The notes beneath the pieces were generated by a model that saw only the letters and a list, made by a program, of their open reading frames with translations, made no database searches and was not told where the DNA came from. The position numbers were made by a program, and so were the translations under genes. DNA of 64,000 bases, from contig CM022302.1 in NCBI GenBank assembly GCA_011799875.1, forward strand, positions 98,597,494 through 98,661,493, written 5' to 3'. Source of the stretch: Thinopyrum elongatum (Eukaryota > Streptophyta > Magnoliopsida > Poales > Poaceae). How positions within the stretch are numbered: position 1 is the first letter of the stretch; the number at the start of each line of letters is the position of its first letter. Of this stretch, positions 11,842 through 22,969 are shown one piece after another.

Positions 11842-12283
11842 TGAGGGAGTCCTGGATTAGGGGGTCCTCGGGTGTCCGGCTATTTGATATGGGCCGGACT
11901 TTCCCCCGTGTCTGGGTAGGACTCCCCTATGCGTGGATGGAAAGATTTGTGTCCGGATATGTAATTTCCTTCCTCTACGAACAGACTCTGTATAACCCTA
12001 GGCCCCTCCGGTGTGTATATAAACCGGAGGGTTTAGTCCATAAAGACAATCATAATTCTCATAGGCTAGACAACTAGGGTTTAGCCATTACGATCTCGAG
12101 GTAGATCACTCTTGTAACCCCTATACTCATCAAATACAATCAAGCAGGACGTAGGATTTTACCTCCATTAAGAGGGCCCGAACCTGGGTAAACATCGTGT
12201 TCCCTTTGTCCCTTGTTACCTTCGATCCTCAGACGCACAGTTCGGGACCCCCTACCCGAGATCGGCCGGTTTTGACACCAACA
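11842..12283 (+). repeat. Tat-A 3' LTR
   Basis: A 442-bp copy of the LTR, ending AACA, followed by the GCGGG target duplication at 12284-12288. It lacks the ~31 bases present in the 5' copy. The gap is flanked by GACT in the longer copy, suggesting a deletion through a 4-base direct repeat. TATATAAA is at 12016-12023. Confidence 0.92.
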
Positions 12284-14102
12284 GCGGGCTTGGAGGAGGA
12301 GTCGGTGGCCTTGGAAAGACAATGCAATCCTTTCTCCATAGAATGATACGACGTATGGCCTCTCCCAGTGTGCGCTCCTCGTCACCTCCATGAATGTCAA
12401 GCTCTAACTCGTTATATCCCAACATCACTTCATCCACCTCGGCACGAGCATAGCCAGCTGGAATCAGATTGCCATGGAAGGTTGCTTCAGGGGGATTTGT
12501 TAAAGCATAGCCGTCCGCCACCTTCATTGATATGTTCTTCACCTTAATGTGTAGCTCACAAGGTGTCGCACGTTGGATATCATCCACGGGGTATCTAGCC
12601 TGCAGTGCATCATCTGCCTGGGTGGAACCCACGCTGCTTCTCGGCATAGATGGGACGGTGCTATCCAATGCTGGATCTACTTGCTGCTACCGCTGCTGAG
12701 ATGCCCTTTCCTGGCGAAGTGAGTTGATCTGCTCCTGCTGCCGCATGAAAGCATGTTCCAACTCCGCATGCTTTGATTCTAGGCCTTGAAGGCAGACTGC
12801 TTCCTCCTTCCTCTGCTCCTCCTCCAGCTTCCTCTTCTGCTCCTGCTGCTGCTTCTTTCTCGCACGGCTTCTGTAGTCGGTGTTCCAATCCGCAAACCCC
12901 TCAAACCATGGAACAATGCCTTTGCCTCGTGTTCATCCCGGGTGTTCAGGATTCTTCAGGGCGCGCGTAAGCTCAGCGTTCTCTCTGTTGGGCGTGAACG
13001 CCCCCGTTCGAGCCTCTTCTATTGCAACAAGTAAAGCGTCGGAGGCTTCTTTAAGACTTGCCCGCTCCATAACCAGCCCTGTCTCTGGGTCCAACTTCCC
13101 CCCATGCGCATAAAACCAAGTCCTGCACCTGTCGGGCCAACTCAATGTAACTGGAGTGACCCCTGCAGCAATCATCTCTTGCTCAGCGAGATCCCACTTA
13201 GGTCGGGCGACCTGGTAGCCACCTGGCCCCAGCCGATGGTGCCACTTCTTTTTTGCAGCATTAATCTTGTTTATTCTCGACCGTTCCTGAGCTGCTTCCG
13301 ATTCCTTGAACTTCATGAAAGCATCCCAGTGATCTCTTGCCTTCTCCAGTGCTCCCTTGAATTCTGGAGTCTGCTTTTCCGTCTTGTTCGTACTTGGCCC
13401 ATATTTTTTTCTTGTGGTTGTTGAATGCTATCGCCATCTTTTTAAGATCACTATTCTTGACTTTCTCCCGTTGTGCATCTATGAAATGATCTGGTAGGGT
13501 GAAATGTGACATGAGCGATTCCCAAAGCAGATCTTTTGCTTTTTTGGAGACAAAAGTAACTCCTTGATCTTCCTTTGCTGCCTTTTTCCATTCTTGAACG
13601 GAGATCGAGATTTGGTCCCTGACAATAACTCCGCATTGACGAGTAAACTTGTCCGCATTCTTCTTAGGTTCAAGTGGTTCGCCATTTGGTTTGATCGCAT
13701 CGATGTTGTACTTTACGCCATCCTGCAACTTTTTGGCTGGGCCTCGTACTGCCTTGCTTGTAGAAGATTTGCTCGATCCGGAGGGCTAAAAGAAGAAAAA
13801 GAAGAAAGATCGAATCATTAATATATATATATACACACACACACACAAATCAATTAATACATGTAATGATCACCAGATGCCTTATATAAATATACCTCGC
13901 TGGTCTTTGTTATTTGAAGAACATTTCCTTCGTCATCATTGTTGTGGCCTTCATCTATTCGTTCGTCTTCATCAAATATCATACCCTCACCGGAATTGTT
14001 CAGATATTGTGAGCCGTCATCTTCAGGTTCATTCTCATCTGGGCTCGGGGAGCGTATGATGTCGAACAGGGTCTCTTCTCCGTCTCTACCGGTATTGTCC
14101 AT
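12284..14102 (-). pseudogene. CACTA-1 second gene, N-terminal half (Ptta/En/Spm transposase-type domain)
   Basis: The probable start is ATG 14102 (MDNTGRDGEETLFDIIRSPSPDENEPEDDG), an acidic first exon that ends near 13890. After an intron containing AT and AC runs, the second exon (about 13790-13200) reads DAIKPNGEPLEPKKNADKF and the block HFTLPDHFIDAQREKVKNSDLKKMAIAFNNHKKK. A frame break near 13385 follows, then HHRLGPGGYQVARPKWDLAEQ, WPDRCRTWFYAHGG and FTPNRENAELTRALKNPEHPG. These blocks match the Ptta/En/Spm plant transposase domain (PF03004 from memory). It continues through a Glu/Ala-rich segment into KDCIVFPRPPTPPPSP, which the Tat-A insertion cuts. The missing remainder is at 974-2979. 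The protein is thought to bind transposon ends. Confidence 0.8.
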
Positions 14103-14307
14103 AGCTTATATTAACTAATCCAGAAGAAAGATAAAACAATTTAGTATTCAAATTAGAATGCAATCAATAAGGAAAAACTGAATCATAGTAGATAATATGC
14201 ATCTCGAATAATATCACTAATACATCTCGAATAATCCAGATAATATGCATCATCGAATATAATCTCGAATACATCGTCTCGAATATTAACGAATAATATA
14301 ATCTTGA

Positions 14308-14372
<65 letters not shown>
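14308..14372. repeat. (TA)n microsatellite
   Basis: An uninterrupted run of about 30 TA dinucleotides, 5' to the start of the CACTA-1 second gene. A shorter AT run followed by an AC run lies at 13818-13846. Confidence 0.95.
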
Positions 14373-14373
<1 letters not shown>

Positions 14374-14382
14374 CATCACTAG

Positions 14383-14826
14383 CTAATACAGTTCAAATAT
14401 TATCGAAGAATCTAGTTCACTCGTGGTTCCTGAGGTGCGGGCGGTGGACATCCAAAGAGAAGGAACCATCACAGGATCATAGCTTGGGTGAGATCCCTGA
14501 AGAACCTGCCAGGTATTGCAGAACCTGACGTCCAATGCAACAATGTAGCGACGGACGTGCTCGTCCTCCTCCCTGACACGGTGACGTACCACCTCCGGCG
14601 GGGCCAGCTGCCTCCGCACCGAAAGTGGCCCACGCGAACTCCACCAAAGAAGCTCCGGGTCGACGACGGGAGCCCAATTCCTCACCAAACTGCGCGCCCC
14701 GGAAGGTAGCACCTCCCAGTGCCAGCCCGGCGGAGCCCAGTCCCGGACATGGCGCCTCTGAAGCAGGTCCTCGCCACTGATCCGACGACAAGGATGCGGG
14801 CTGGGCATCATAGACGTCGAGAACAA
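14383..14826 (-). CDS. Hypothetical 147-residue reading frame inside CACTA-1
   Basis: An open minus-strand frame starts MFSTSMMPSPHPCRR and is rich in Arg, Trp and Pro. It has regular spacing of charged residues (EEDEHVRRYIVALDVRFCNTWQVLQG) that looks like real coding sequence rather than chance. It lies upstream of the CACTA-1 second gene and ends near the (TA)n run. I do not recognise a domain. It may be the 5' exon of a CACTA transcript or a captured host fragment. No promoter can be assigned. Confidence 0.4.
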   Translation of the reverse strand: MFSTSMMPSPHPCRRISGEDLLQRRHVRDWAPPGWHWEVLPSGARSLVRNWAPVVDPELLWWSSRGPLSVRRQLAPPEVVRHRVREEDEHVRRYIVALDVRFCNTWQVLQGSHPSYDPVMVPSLWMSTARTSGTTSELDSSIIFELY

Positions 14827-15569
14827 ATTCTAGGCAAATTTAACATTTTTTAAATGCTTGATTATGATTTTTGTAATTCTTGTTCACTTGATTTTGCAAA
14901 TACAACATTAAAATATGCAACTTTTTCTATGCAAATCTTTCCTATGCTTGGCCAAAATTCCTCAAATGATTTCTATACATTGTATACATACATATATACT
15001 AATTGCTATACATTGGATCAAATGTCAAAATTCCTGAACTTTTTTCTATACATTGTATAAATACATATGTACTAATTTCTATACATTGGATCAAAATGTC
15101 AAAATTCCTCAAATGTCAAAATTTCTATGCATACATATATTAATTAATTCCTTAACTTTTTTCTATACATTGTATATACATATATACATACATATATACT
15201 ATAACTAAGCATATCTAATCATCTAGTGAAAAAAAATCACCGGAGAGGATGGGGCGGCGAGCTCAAAGCGGGGGGTCGAGGCGATGGCGAGGCTCGATCG
15301 GGGAGGAGGGCGCGGGCGGCGTCGTCGACGGGGCATGCTCGAGATCGGCGTCGGGGCAGGGCGGGCGGCGCGGCGCGCTCGGCGTCGGGGCAGGGCGGTG
15401 AGGAGGAGCGGGCTCGGGGGCGGTGATGCATGGAGAGGAGTGCTCGGGGACGGCTCGAAGGCGACGGTGAGACTGGCAGCCTGGCAGCGTCGAGGTGTGG
15501 TGGCATCGGGGGAGGAAGACGATGGAAACGAGATGGAGTTTTGAAAATTTGCAAGTCCCCGCTTATATA
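14827..15569. other. CACTA-1 interior: AT-rich repeats then a GC-rich block
   Basis: 14860-15230 contains short AT-rich repeats of CTATACATTG and CATACATATAT with no gene. 15237-15545 is strongly GC-rich (GGCGGCGCGGCGCGC type sequence) and gives overlapping open frames on both strands, which I read as composition effects. Nothing else is recognised. Confidence 0.5.
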
Positions 15570-15785
15570 CAAATACCTTTAGTCCCGGTTGGTGGCTCCA
15601 ACCGGGACTAAAGACCCCCTTTAGTCGCGGTTGGAGCCACCAACCAGGATAAAGGTGAAATTCACCCAGGCCAAGCGGCGGGAAGCCAGACCTTTAGTCC
15701 CGGTTGGTGGCTCCAACCGCGACTAAAGGGGTGCCTTTAGTCGCGGTTGGAGCCACCAACCGGGACTAAAGGCCTATTCCTGGCA
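15570..15785. repeat. Internal cluster of CACTA-type hairpins
   Basis: Four inverted pairs of TTTAGTCCCGGTTGG or TTTAGTCGCGGTTGG with their complements are separated by GTGGCTCCAACC-type loops. The motif is the one found at the left end (378-600). Its position between the two CACTA-1 genes suggests an internal regulatory cluster or a remnant of a nested related end. 15786-16379 has no gene; it carries a short GC block, then a T-rich stretch. Confidence 0.75.
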
Positions 15786-16379
15786 CGGCGCAGTGCGGTG
15801 GATGTTTAGTCCCACCTCGCCCAGCGAAGGGCGCCCGCACTGGTTTATAAACCCCAGCGCGGTAGCTCATTCGAGCTTCTCTCTTAAGCAGGCCTTTGTG
15901 GGCCTACAAAACCTGTCCTGCCCTGTGGTTCCTACTGGGTCGTGCGGGCCTGCATCCTGGCCCAACTGGAAGTTGGGTTTCTAGTCGTATGCAGGCCGTG
16001 GCGGCCCAGTAGGCGGGCATTTTTTTGAATTTATTTATTTTCTAGTTTTTTTGTTTTCTGCTTTATTTTTTTGTTTCTGAGTTTTTTTCATTATTTAGAG
16101 TTTTTGAGTGAATCTTTTGGCTTTAGGTCAGAAAAATTATAAACTTTTTGTTAGTGCCAGTAGTTTTCAAATTTGAATTATTTGAAATTTGTATGAATCA
16201 CTACTTTGTGAATAACTTTACTTTAAAAATAGATTTTTGAGTGATTCTTTTTCCTGCTATTTAATATTAGTGTGTTTTATCATTATATTCAATTTGGTAA
16301 TTCTTAGGTTATTTTAATTCTTAGGTTATTTTAAATGGGTGTTTAATCAAAAACAGATTCTGTTTAGCTCTTTCATTTT

Positions 16380-18740
16380 ATAGCTCGAAAAAATCATTAA
16401 ATGCATGAAAAATAGCGAATGAAGTCAGAAAGGATTGAAAATTGATGACGTGGATTTGAATGGTGCATACTGAATGCACAAAAAGTCTGGAGTTGAAATA
16501 AGTTTAAAAAATGAAATGCCTTTGTAATAGATGAGTTTTCGTCCGAAACCCTGATACTTCGAAAGAGATTGTCCATTTTATACATGAAGTGCATCAAGTT
16601 TTTGCGGTAACCCTCTCAAGTTTTAAGCACATGCTATGTGGGTGAAATGATGATACCATGCCAACTTTCAACCTTTTCAGAGTTCATTTGTAGTGCTTTT
16701 CAATTTCAGGGTCATTTAGCTCAAAAAAATTCACTAAATGTATGAAAAATAGCAAATGAAGTCAAAAAGGGTTGAAAATTGATGACATGGCTTTGAATGG
16801 TGCATGTTGAACACACAAAAAGTCTGGAGTTGAAATAAGTTTAAAAAAATGAAATACCTTTGTAACAGATGAGTTTTCATCCGAAGCCCTGATACTTCGA
16901 AAGAGATTGTCCATTTTGTACACGAAGTGCATCCAGTTTTTGCCATAACCCTCTCAAGTTTTTAGCACATGCAATGTGGGTAAAATGATGATACCATGCC
17001 AACTTTCAACCTTTTTAGAGTTCATTTGTAGTGCTTTTCAATTTCAGGGTCATTTAGCTCAAAAAATCACTAAATGCATGAAAAATAGCAAATGAAGTCA
17101 GAAAGGGTTGAAAATCGATGACGTGGCTTTGAATGGTGCATGTTGAATGCACAAAAAGCCTGGAGTTGAAATAAGTTAGAAAAAATGAAATGCCTTTGTA
17201 ACAAATGTGTTTTCGTCCGAAACCCTGATACTTCGAAAGAGATTGTCCATTTTGTACACGAAGTGCATCCAGTTTTTGCCGTAACCATCTAAAGTTTTTA
17301 TCACATGCTATGTGGGTGAAATGATGATACCATGCCAACTTTCAACCTTTTCATAGTTCATTTGTAGCTTTTCAATTTCAGGGTCATTTAGATCAAAACA
17401 AATTCACTAAATGCATGGAAAATAGCAAATGAAGTCAGAAAGGGTTAAAAATTGATGACCTGGCTTTGAATGGTGCATGTTGAACACACAAAAAGTCTGG
17501 AGTTGAAATAAGTTTAAAAAATGAAATGCCTTTGTAACAGATGAGTTTTCGTTTGAAACCCTGATACTTCGAAAGAGATTGTCCATTTTGTACACGAAGT
17601 GCATCCAGTTTTTGTCGTAACCCTCTGAAGTTTTTAGCACATGCTATGTGGGTGATACCATGCCAACTTTCAACCTTTTCAGAGTTCATTTGTAGTTCTT
17701 TTCAATTTCAGGGTCATTTAGCTCAAAAAATCACTAAATGCATGAAAAATAGCAAATGAAGTCAGAAAGGGTTGAAAATTGATGACGTGGCTGTGAATGG
17801 TGCATGTTGAACGCACAAAAAGTCTGGAGTTGAAATAAGTTTAAAAAAATGAAATGCCTTTTGTAACAGATGAGTTTTCGTCCGAAACCCTGATATTGCG
17901 AAAGAGATTGTCCATTTTGTACACGAAGTGCATCAAGTTTTTGCCGTACCCCTCTCAAGTTTTTAGCACATGCTATGTGGGTGAAATGATGATACCATGC
18001 CAACTTTCAACCTTTTCAGAGTTCATTTGTAGTGCTTTTCAATTTCAGGGTCATTTATCTCAAAAAAATCACTAAATGTATGAAAAATAGCAAAGGAAGT
18101 CAGAAAGGTTTGAAAATTGATGATGTGGCTTTGAATGGTGCATGTTGAATGTACAAAAAGTCTGGAGTTAAAATAAGTTAAAAAAATGAAATGCCTTTGT
18201 AACAGATGAGTTTTCGTCCGAAACCCTGATACTTCAAAAGAGATTGTCCATTTTGTACGCGAAGTGCATCCAATTTTTGCCGTAACCCTCTCAAGTTTTT
18301 AGCACATGCTATTTGGGTGAAGTGATGATACCATGCCAACTTTCAACCTTTTCAGAGTTCATTTGTAGTGCTTTTCAATTTCATGGTCATTTAGCTCAAA
18401 AAAATCACTAAATGCATGAAAAATAGCAAACGAAGTCAGAAAGGGTTGAAAATTGATGATGTGGCTTTGAATGGTGCATACTAAACGCACAAAAAGTCTG
18501 GAGTTGAAATAAGTTGAAAAAATTAAATGCCTTTGTAACAGATTAGTTTTTGTTCGAAGCCCTGATACTTCGAAAGAGATTGTCCATTTTGTACATGAAG
18601 TGCATCCAGTTTTTGCCATAACCCTCTCAAGTTTTTAGCACATGCTATGTGGGTGAAATGATGATACCATGCCAACTTTTAACCTTTTCAGAGTTCGTTT
18701 GTAGTGCTTTTCAATTTCAGGGTCATTTAGCTAAAAAAAG
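16380..18740. repeat. Seven-copy tandem repeat of ~336 bp inside CACTA-1
   Basis: Units start with GCTCAAAAAA followed by TCACTAAATGCATGAAAAAT, at about 16382, 16720, 17057, 17391, 17720, 18058 and 18397. A truncated eighth unit begins near 18730. Unit lengths are about 329-338 bp and copies differ by scattered substitutions and small gaps. Each unit can be read on the minus strand as a similar short open frame, which is a by-product of repetition. No gene is seen. 18741-18920 is a short spacer. Confidence 0.92.
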
Positions 18741-18920
18741 CAAATGAAGTCCTACATAATGCATGAAATAATTTGTTTGGACATAATATTTCTTCGCGTT
18801 TCAAATGCCAAAACACATAAGTACCCTAACTATTACAAAATTCCCTCTGGTTTGTCCGAAGTGGGACTTTCCAGATATATAAGTCAGGAAACTCACTAGA
18901 GAAGAAAATGATGACGGTGA

Positions 18921-20196
18921 TCACATCCCAGAGTGGGATCTTGGGGTATAAAACTTTTTCTTGGCGTGTGTGCCTTTGCGTCGTAACCATGGACAATCTT
19001 CATCATTTAACAGGATGCTCGGGTCAATATTCACTGTGAAGGGAGCAATTTCATGAAACTTTTCATAATCTTCTGACATGTCTACCTTGTCCTCCACTCC
19101 CACGATGTTTCTTTTCCCTGAAAGAACTATGTGGCGCTTTGGCTCATCGTATGATGTATTCGCTTCCTTATCTTCTCTTTTTCTCGGCTTGGTAGACATG
19201 TTCTTCACACAGAAAACCTGCGCAACATCATTGGCTAGGACGAATGGTTCATCTGCGTACGCAGGATTGTTGAGATCCACTGTTGTCATTCCGTACTGCG
19301 GGTCTTCCTTTACCCTGCCTCCTACTAGATTGACCCATTTGCACCAAAACAATGGGACCTTCAAACCACGTCCATAGTCAAGTTCCCATATCTCCTCTAT
19401 GTAACCATAATATGTGTCCTTTGGCCTATTGGTGTTTGCTGCATCAAAGCGGACACCACTGTTTTGGTTGGTGCTCTTTTTATCTTGGGCGATCGTGTAA
19501 AATGTATCCCCATTTATCTCGTACCCTTGGAAAGTCAATATAGTCGAAGATGGTAACTGGGATAGCAAGTACAACTCATCTGCAATAGTGTCATCATGCA
19601 TGAGACGTGTCTGCAACCAACCGGCAAAAGTCCCCGTTTGTTCACGTGTAATCTAGTCGTCATACTGCTCCGGGTGTTTGGAGCGTAGAATATTCTTGTG
19701 TTCCTCGATATACGGAGCCACCAAGGCGGAATTTTGTAGAACTGTGTAGTGTGCTTGCGCCCAAGAATGTCCGTCCATACATATTACTTGGTTCCTTCCT
19801 AGCATGCCTTTTCCACCCAGTCTGCCCTCATGCCACGATTCAGGAACACCAAACGGCTTAAGGTCAGGAATAAAGTCAACACAAAACTCAATGACCTCCT
19901 CATTTTCATGGCCCTTGGAGATGCTTCCTTCTGGCCTAGCATGGTTATGAACATATTTCTTTAAGACTCCCGTGAACCTCTCAAAGGGGAACATATTGTG
20001 TAGAAATACAGCACCCAGAATGGCAATCTCGTCGACTAGGTGAACTAGGACGTGCGTCATGATATTGAAGAAGGATGGTGGGAACACCAACTCGAAACTG
20101 ACAAGACATTGCACCAAATCTTTCTGTAAACTTGGTATGGTTTCTGGATCGATTACCTTCTGCGAGATTGCATTGAGGAATGCACATAGCTTCACA
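18921..20196 (-). pseudogene. CACTA-1 TNP2 transposase, C-terminal part (DUF4218 and DUF4216 domains)
   Basis: On the minus strand one frame runs from the copia insertion site at 20196 to the stop at 18921, broken only by TAG at 19653-19655. The first part reads KLCAFLNAISQKVIDPETIP and VFLHNMFPFERFTGVLKKYVHNHARPEGS, the DUF4218 segment of plant TNP2 proteins. The second part reads TYYGYIEEIWELDYGRGLKVPLFWCKWV, DUF4216. TNP2 is the transposase that cuts CACTA ends. The reading frame continues exactly across the target duplication TCACA: codons before the insertion give RLAIV and codons after it give KLCAF. Confidence 0.88.
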
Positions 20197-22372
20197 TGTA
20201 GGAGATATTCCCTAGAGGCAATAATAAATGTTATTGATTATCTCCCTGTTCATAATTAGGTTTATGTTCCATGCTATAACTGCTATGGTTCTCGAGTCTG
20301 CAAATAAAACGAGGCTCAGAGGAAGACTCATATGCACGTGTGGAATAATAAACGGTAATATGTATTCCTAGTCTGGCCTCTAAGACTAGCTCAAGTATTG
20401 CATGATGGTTCTGTTTTCCTGATCATGGGCATGTCTATGCCAGCAATTTTGAGGGCACAGTGTTAGAAGAACATTTGTGTTGAATCGACCCAAATTGATG
20501 TTATGCTATGAGTTACATTCGTCACATATTAATGGTTAATAACACAGAGATGGTTAATGTTTGCAAAATTCCTTAGACCATGAGAGTGTCGAGTTTCTTC
20601 ATACTTGCTTCATGAACTTTGGGGTTTGTTAAACGTCATCCGTAAATGGGTGGCTATTACGGCGGCTTACGGGTTCATGGAAAAGTGTGTCAAGTAACTT
20701 GATAGCTCGAGATTGGGATTTGCTCCTCCGACGATGGAGAGATATCTCTGGCCCTCTCGGTGTTACGGTATCCATCATCGTCTGGCCAGACACTTTGTGA
20801 TTTGATCACAGGGATGCCGGAACACGGTAACGAGAAAAGAGAACAATACCGGTAACGAGGTAACTGGCATAGTGGACAAGTTGTTGATCCACGGAAATGC
20901 CTACATGTCTAACCTCGGGTATTTGTAACATATCGTGAAGCAACAGGAATAGCACACGGCAACTGGAGGTTCACTCGAATATTCATTCGTGTGGGTATAG
21001 GGGTCAATATGGGTGTCCACGGCTCCGATGTTGATCATTGATCGGAAGGTGTTCCGTGTCATGTCTATACTTCACCGAACCTATAGGGTCACACGCTTAA
21101 GGGTCATCTATCTGCTGAATACTAGACAGGGAGTCTGAGAGAAAATCACCGAAAAGTTTCGGAGACAACGGAAGAGTTCCGGAGAGAGAACACTGAAAAA
21201 GTTTCGGTAAAACCGAAAAGTTGTTTCGGATAAAACCATTGATCTAAAAAGGTTTCGGCAAGCACCGGGAATGTTTTGGAGGTTGCCAGATTGGTCTGGT
21301 AATTTCTGGAATTTTTCTGGAGAAAAAACCGAAAAAAAAGTTTCGGAGCTGCCGGAGTTGTTTACCGGGTAAACAAAGATGGTTTTAAATTAAACCACCA
21401 TACTGGAAATGTTCCAGAGCGCGTCCAGATAATTTTAGAGGGTGCCGGAAATGTTCTGGGACCTTCTGGAATTTTTCAGAAATAATAGTCGCGGAAAACA
21501 TCTTGTCCCAGCGTGAGGGGACAAGATCCCACGGATCGTGGGGGCTGTTTTTGGGCTGTTTTTGGGGGGGGCCCCTTTGGGAGCAGCCCCCTTGTGGCTG
21601 GACAAAATGTTGGGGGGGGGCCCCCATGGTGGGGGGGCAGCCCCCACAAATGGTGGAGAGTGTTGGGAGGAAGGTGGGGCCCCATGGGGGAACACCATGG
21701 ACAAGGGAACATGTTTTTCCCTTGTTTGGTGGGAACATGTTCTTCTTGTTTTGTGGGAACATGTTTTCCCCATGTTTAGTGGGCTGAATTTTCAGCCCCC
21801 TCCACCCCTTCCACCACTATATAAGGAGGAGGAGAGGTGCTCTCCAACTCCACTCCAACTCTCTCACACAAGCCATGCATGATCTGGCATTCTCTCTCCC
21901 TCCCACGAAATAGTTTCGTAGTGCCGAAAGGCTGTCTGGGTTCCGGTGGGAACTAGTTCTGGACGGCGAAGCCCTGCCGGATAGATGGCACCGTATGTGT
22001 GCAACCCCGTAGAGAGGTCATAGTTTCGTCCTTTTGCCCGAGGGGCTGTTCGAGTGTCCTCCCGAAGGGCTGTCCGAGTGACGGTCCGAGTTCTGTGAGT
22101 CCTCCCGAAGGGCTGTCCACGACACCGTCCGGGGGACTGTCCGACCGCCTCCCGGAGGGCTGTCCGAGTGGCGGATGAGGGAGTACATCCTCGCGGTTGG
22201 GAGGTTGTAAATCCTAGCTGCGGGGATCTGCACCGACGATCGTCATCGACTCTACTTCCGCTGCGCTACGAGTCGGTAACGAAAATGATCAAACCTTGTA
22301 TGCAGTCTCCATAGTGGTCCTGGGCTGGTGCGTAGGTCGGAAATTTTTTGTTTTCTACTGCGTTACCCTACA
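20197..22372 (+). mobile_element. Ty1/copia LTR with intact target duplication (solo LTR form)
   Basis: The 2,176-bp unit starts TGTAGGAGATATTCCC and ends CCCTACA. The 5-bp duplication TCACA lies at 20192-20196 and 22373-22377, so it sits in CACTA-1 as a solo LTR. The start is close in sequence to BARE/Angela-type copia LTRs, although the body differs. It holds a TATA element (CTATATAAGG, 21817-21826), a region dense in G and C runs (21540-21700), and a minisatellite based on CCGAAGGGCTGTCCGAGTG (22035-22165). Short open frames in the G/C-rich part appear on both strands and are not taken as genes. Confidence 0.9.
21817..21826 (+). promoter_or_regulatory. TATA box of the copia LTR
   Basis: CTATATAAGG is followed by a pyrimidine-rich leader with CTCTCCAACTCC. 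The same sequence is in the second copy at 26583-26592. Probable start region for retroelement RNA. Confidence 0.6.
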
Positions 22373-22377
22373 TCACA

Positions 22378-22969
22378 ATGGCTAATCGAATGTTTTCTGG
22401 TAGAAGCCCCCTCAATGCAACCGAAAGCAGTTGCGTCATAATCACGTGGTAGTCCTGAGACTTTAGGTTCTGGAACTTTTTCTCTACCATATTTATTATT
22501 CCCTTTATATTCAGCGAGAAGCCAGACGGGACCTTCATACTGAGCAGGCATTCAAAGAAGATTTCCTTCTCTTCTTTGGTAAGAGCGTAGCTGGCATGAC
22601 CCTGATACTTCTTTGGATGCATGCCGTCTTTTCCGTGCATACATTGTTAGTCCTCCCGTGCCTCCAGTGTATCTTTTGTCTTCCCATACACGCCCAAGAA
22701 GCCTAGCAGGTTCACGCAAAGATTCTTCATCACGTGCATCATGTCGATTGTAGAGCGGACCTCTAGGTCTTTCCAATAGGGTAGGTCCCAAAATATAGAT
22801 TTCTTCTTCCACATGGGTGCGCGTCCGTCAGCGTCATTCGAAACAGATTGTCCGCCAGGACCCTTTCCAAAGATTACTTTTAAATCCTTGACCATATCAA
22901 GTATATCATCACCAGTACTGTGGCGAGGATTCTTCTAGTGATCTGCCTCACCTTTGAAAAAATTGCCTT
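22378..22969 (-). pseudogene. CACTA-1 TNP2 transposase middle part, duplicated copy 1
   Basis: The minus strand reads TNP2 sequence: MVKDLKVIFGKGPGGQSVSN, PMWKKKSIFWDLPYWKDLEV, then YALTKEEKEIFFECLLSMKV and MTQLLSVALRGLLPENIRLA. In-frame stops occur at 22935-22937 (TAG) and near 22648 (TAA, changed to TAG in the other copy). There is also a frame break near 22650, so neither copy encodes an active protein. At 22969 the sequence switches abruptly to copia interior. Confidence 0.85.

Larger units (their letters stand above)
2980..12283 (+). mobile_element. Tat-A: Tat-lineage Ty3/gypsy retrotransposon with antisense gene, pol mostly missing
   Basis: The element is bounded by direct LTRs (2980-3454 and 11842-12283) that begin TGAGGGAGTCC and end GACA or AACA. 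The 5-bp target duplication GCGGG is at 2975-2979 and 12284-12288. Between the LTRs lie a primer-binding-type sequence (from 3455), decayed gag, a retropepsin region, then non-coding DNA and a long gene on the opposite strand. No reverse transcriptase, RNase H or integrase can be recognised, so it could only have moved with help from relatives. An antisense gene next to the 3' LTR is characteristic of some Tat-lineage elements such as maize Grande and rice RIRE2. It splits the proline-rich linker of the CACTA-1 second gene. Confidence 0.9.
20491..22969. repeat. Direct duplication, copy 1 (LTR body, target duplication and CACTA-1 flank)
   Basis: This segment, from CAAATTGATG within the copia LTR to AAATTGCCTT within the TNP2 gene, is repeated at 25257-27735 with the same length (2,479 bp) and only a few substitutions or one-base changes. 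It includes the TCACA target duplication and 592 bases of transposase. The flanks outside the two copies are different. Confidence 0.93.

Noticed and set aside
15237..15545. GC-rich frames on both strands as a host gene fragment
   Set aside because: Arg/Gly/Ala composition with no motif. It cannot be separated from the effect of base composition.
20059..20259. Plus-strand frame crossing the CACTA/copia junction
   Set aside because: It spans an insertion boundary and is opposite to the clear TNP2 coding sequence.
21385..21882. Several overlapping frames in the copia LTR on both strands (Pro-rich or Gly-rich)
   Set aside because: They arise from G and C runs in the LTR and differ between the two copies by run length.
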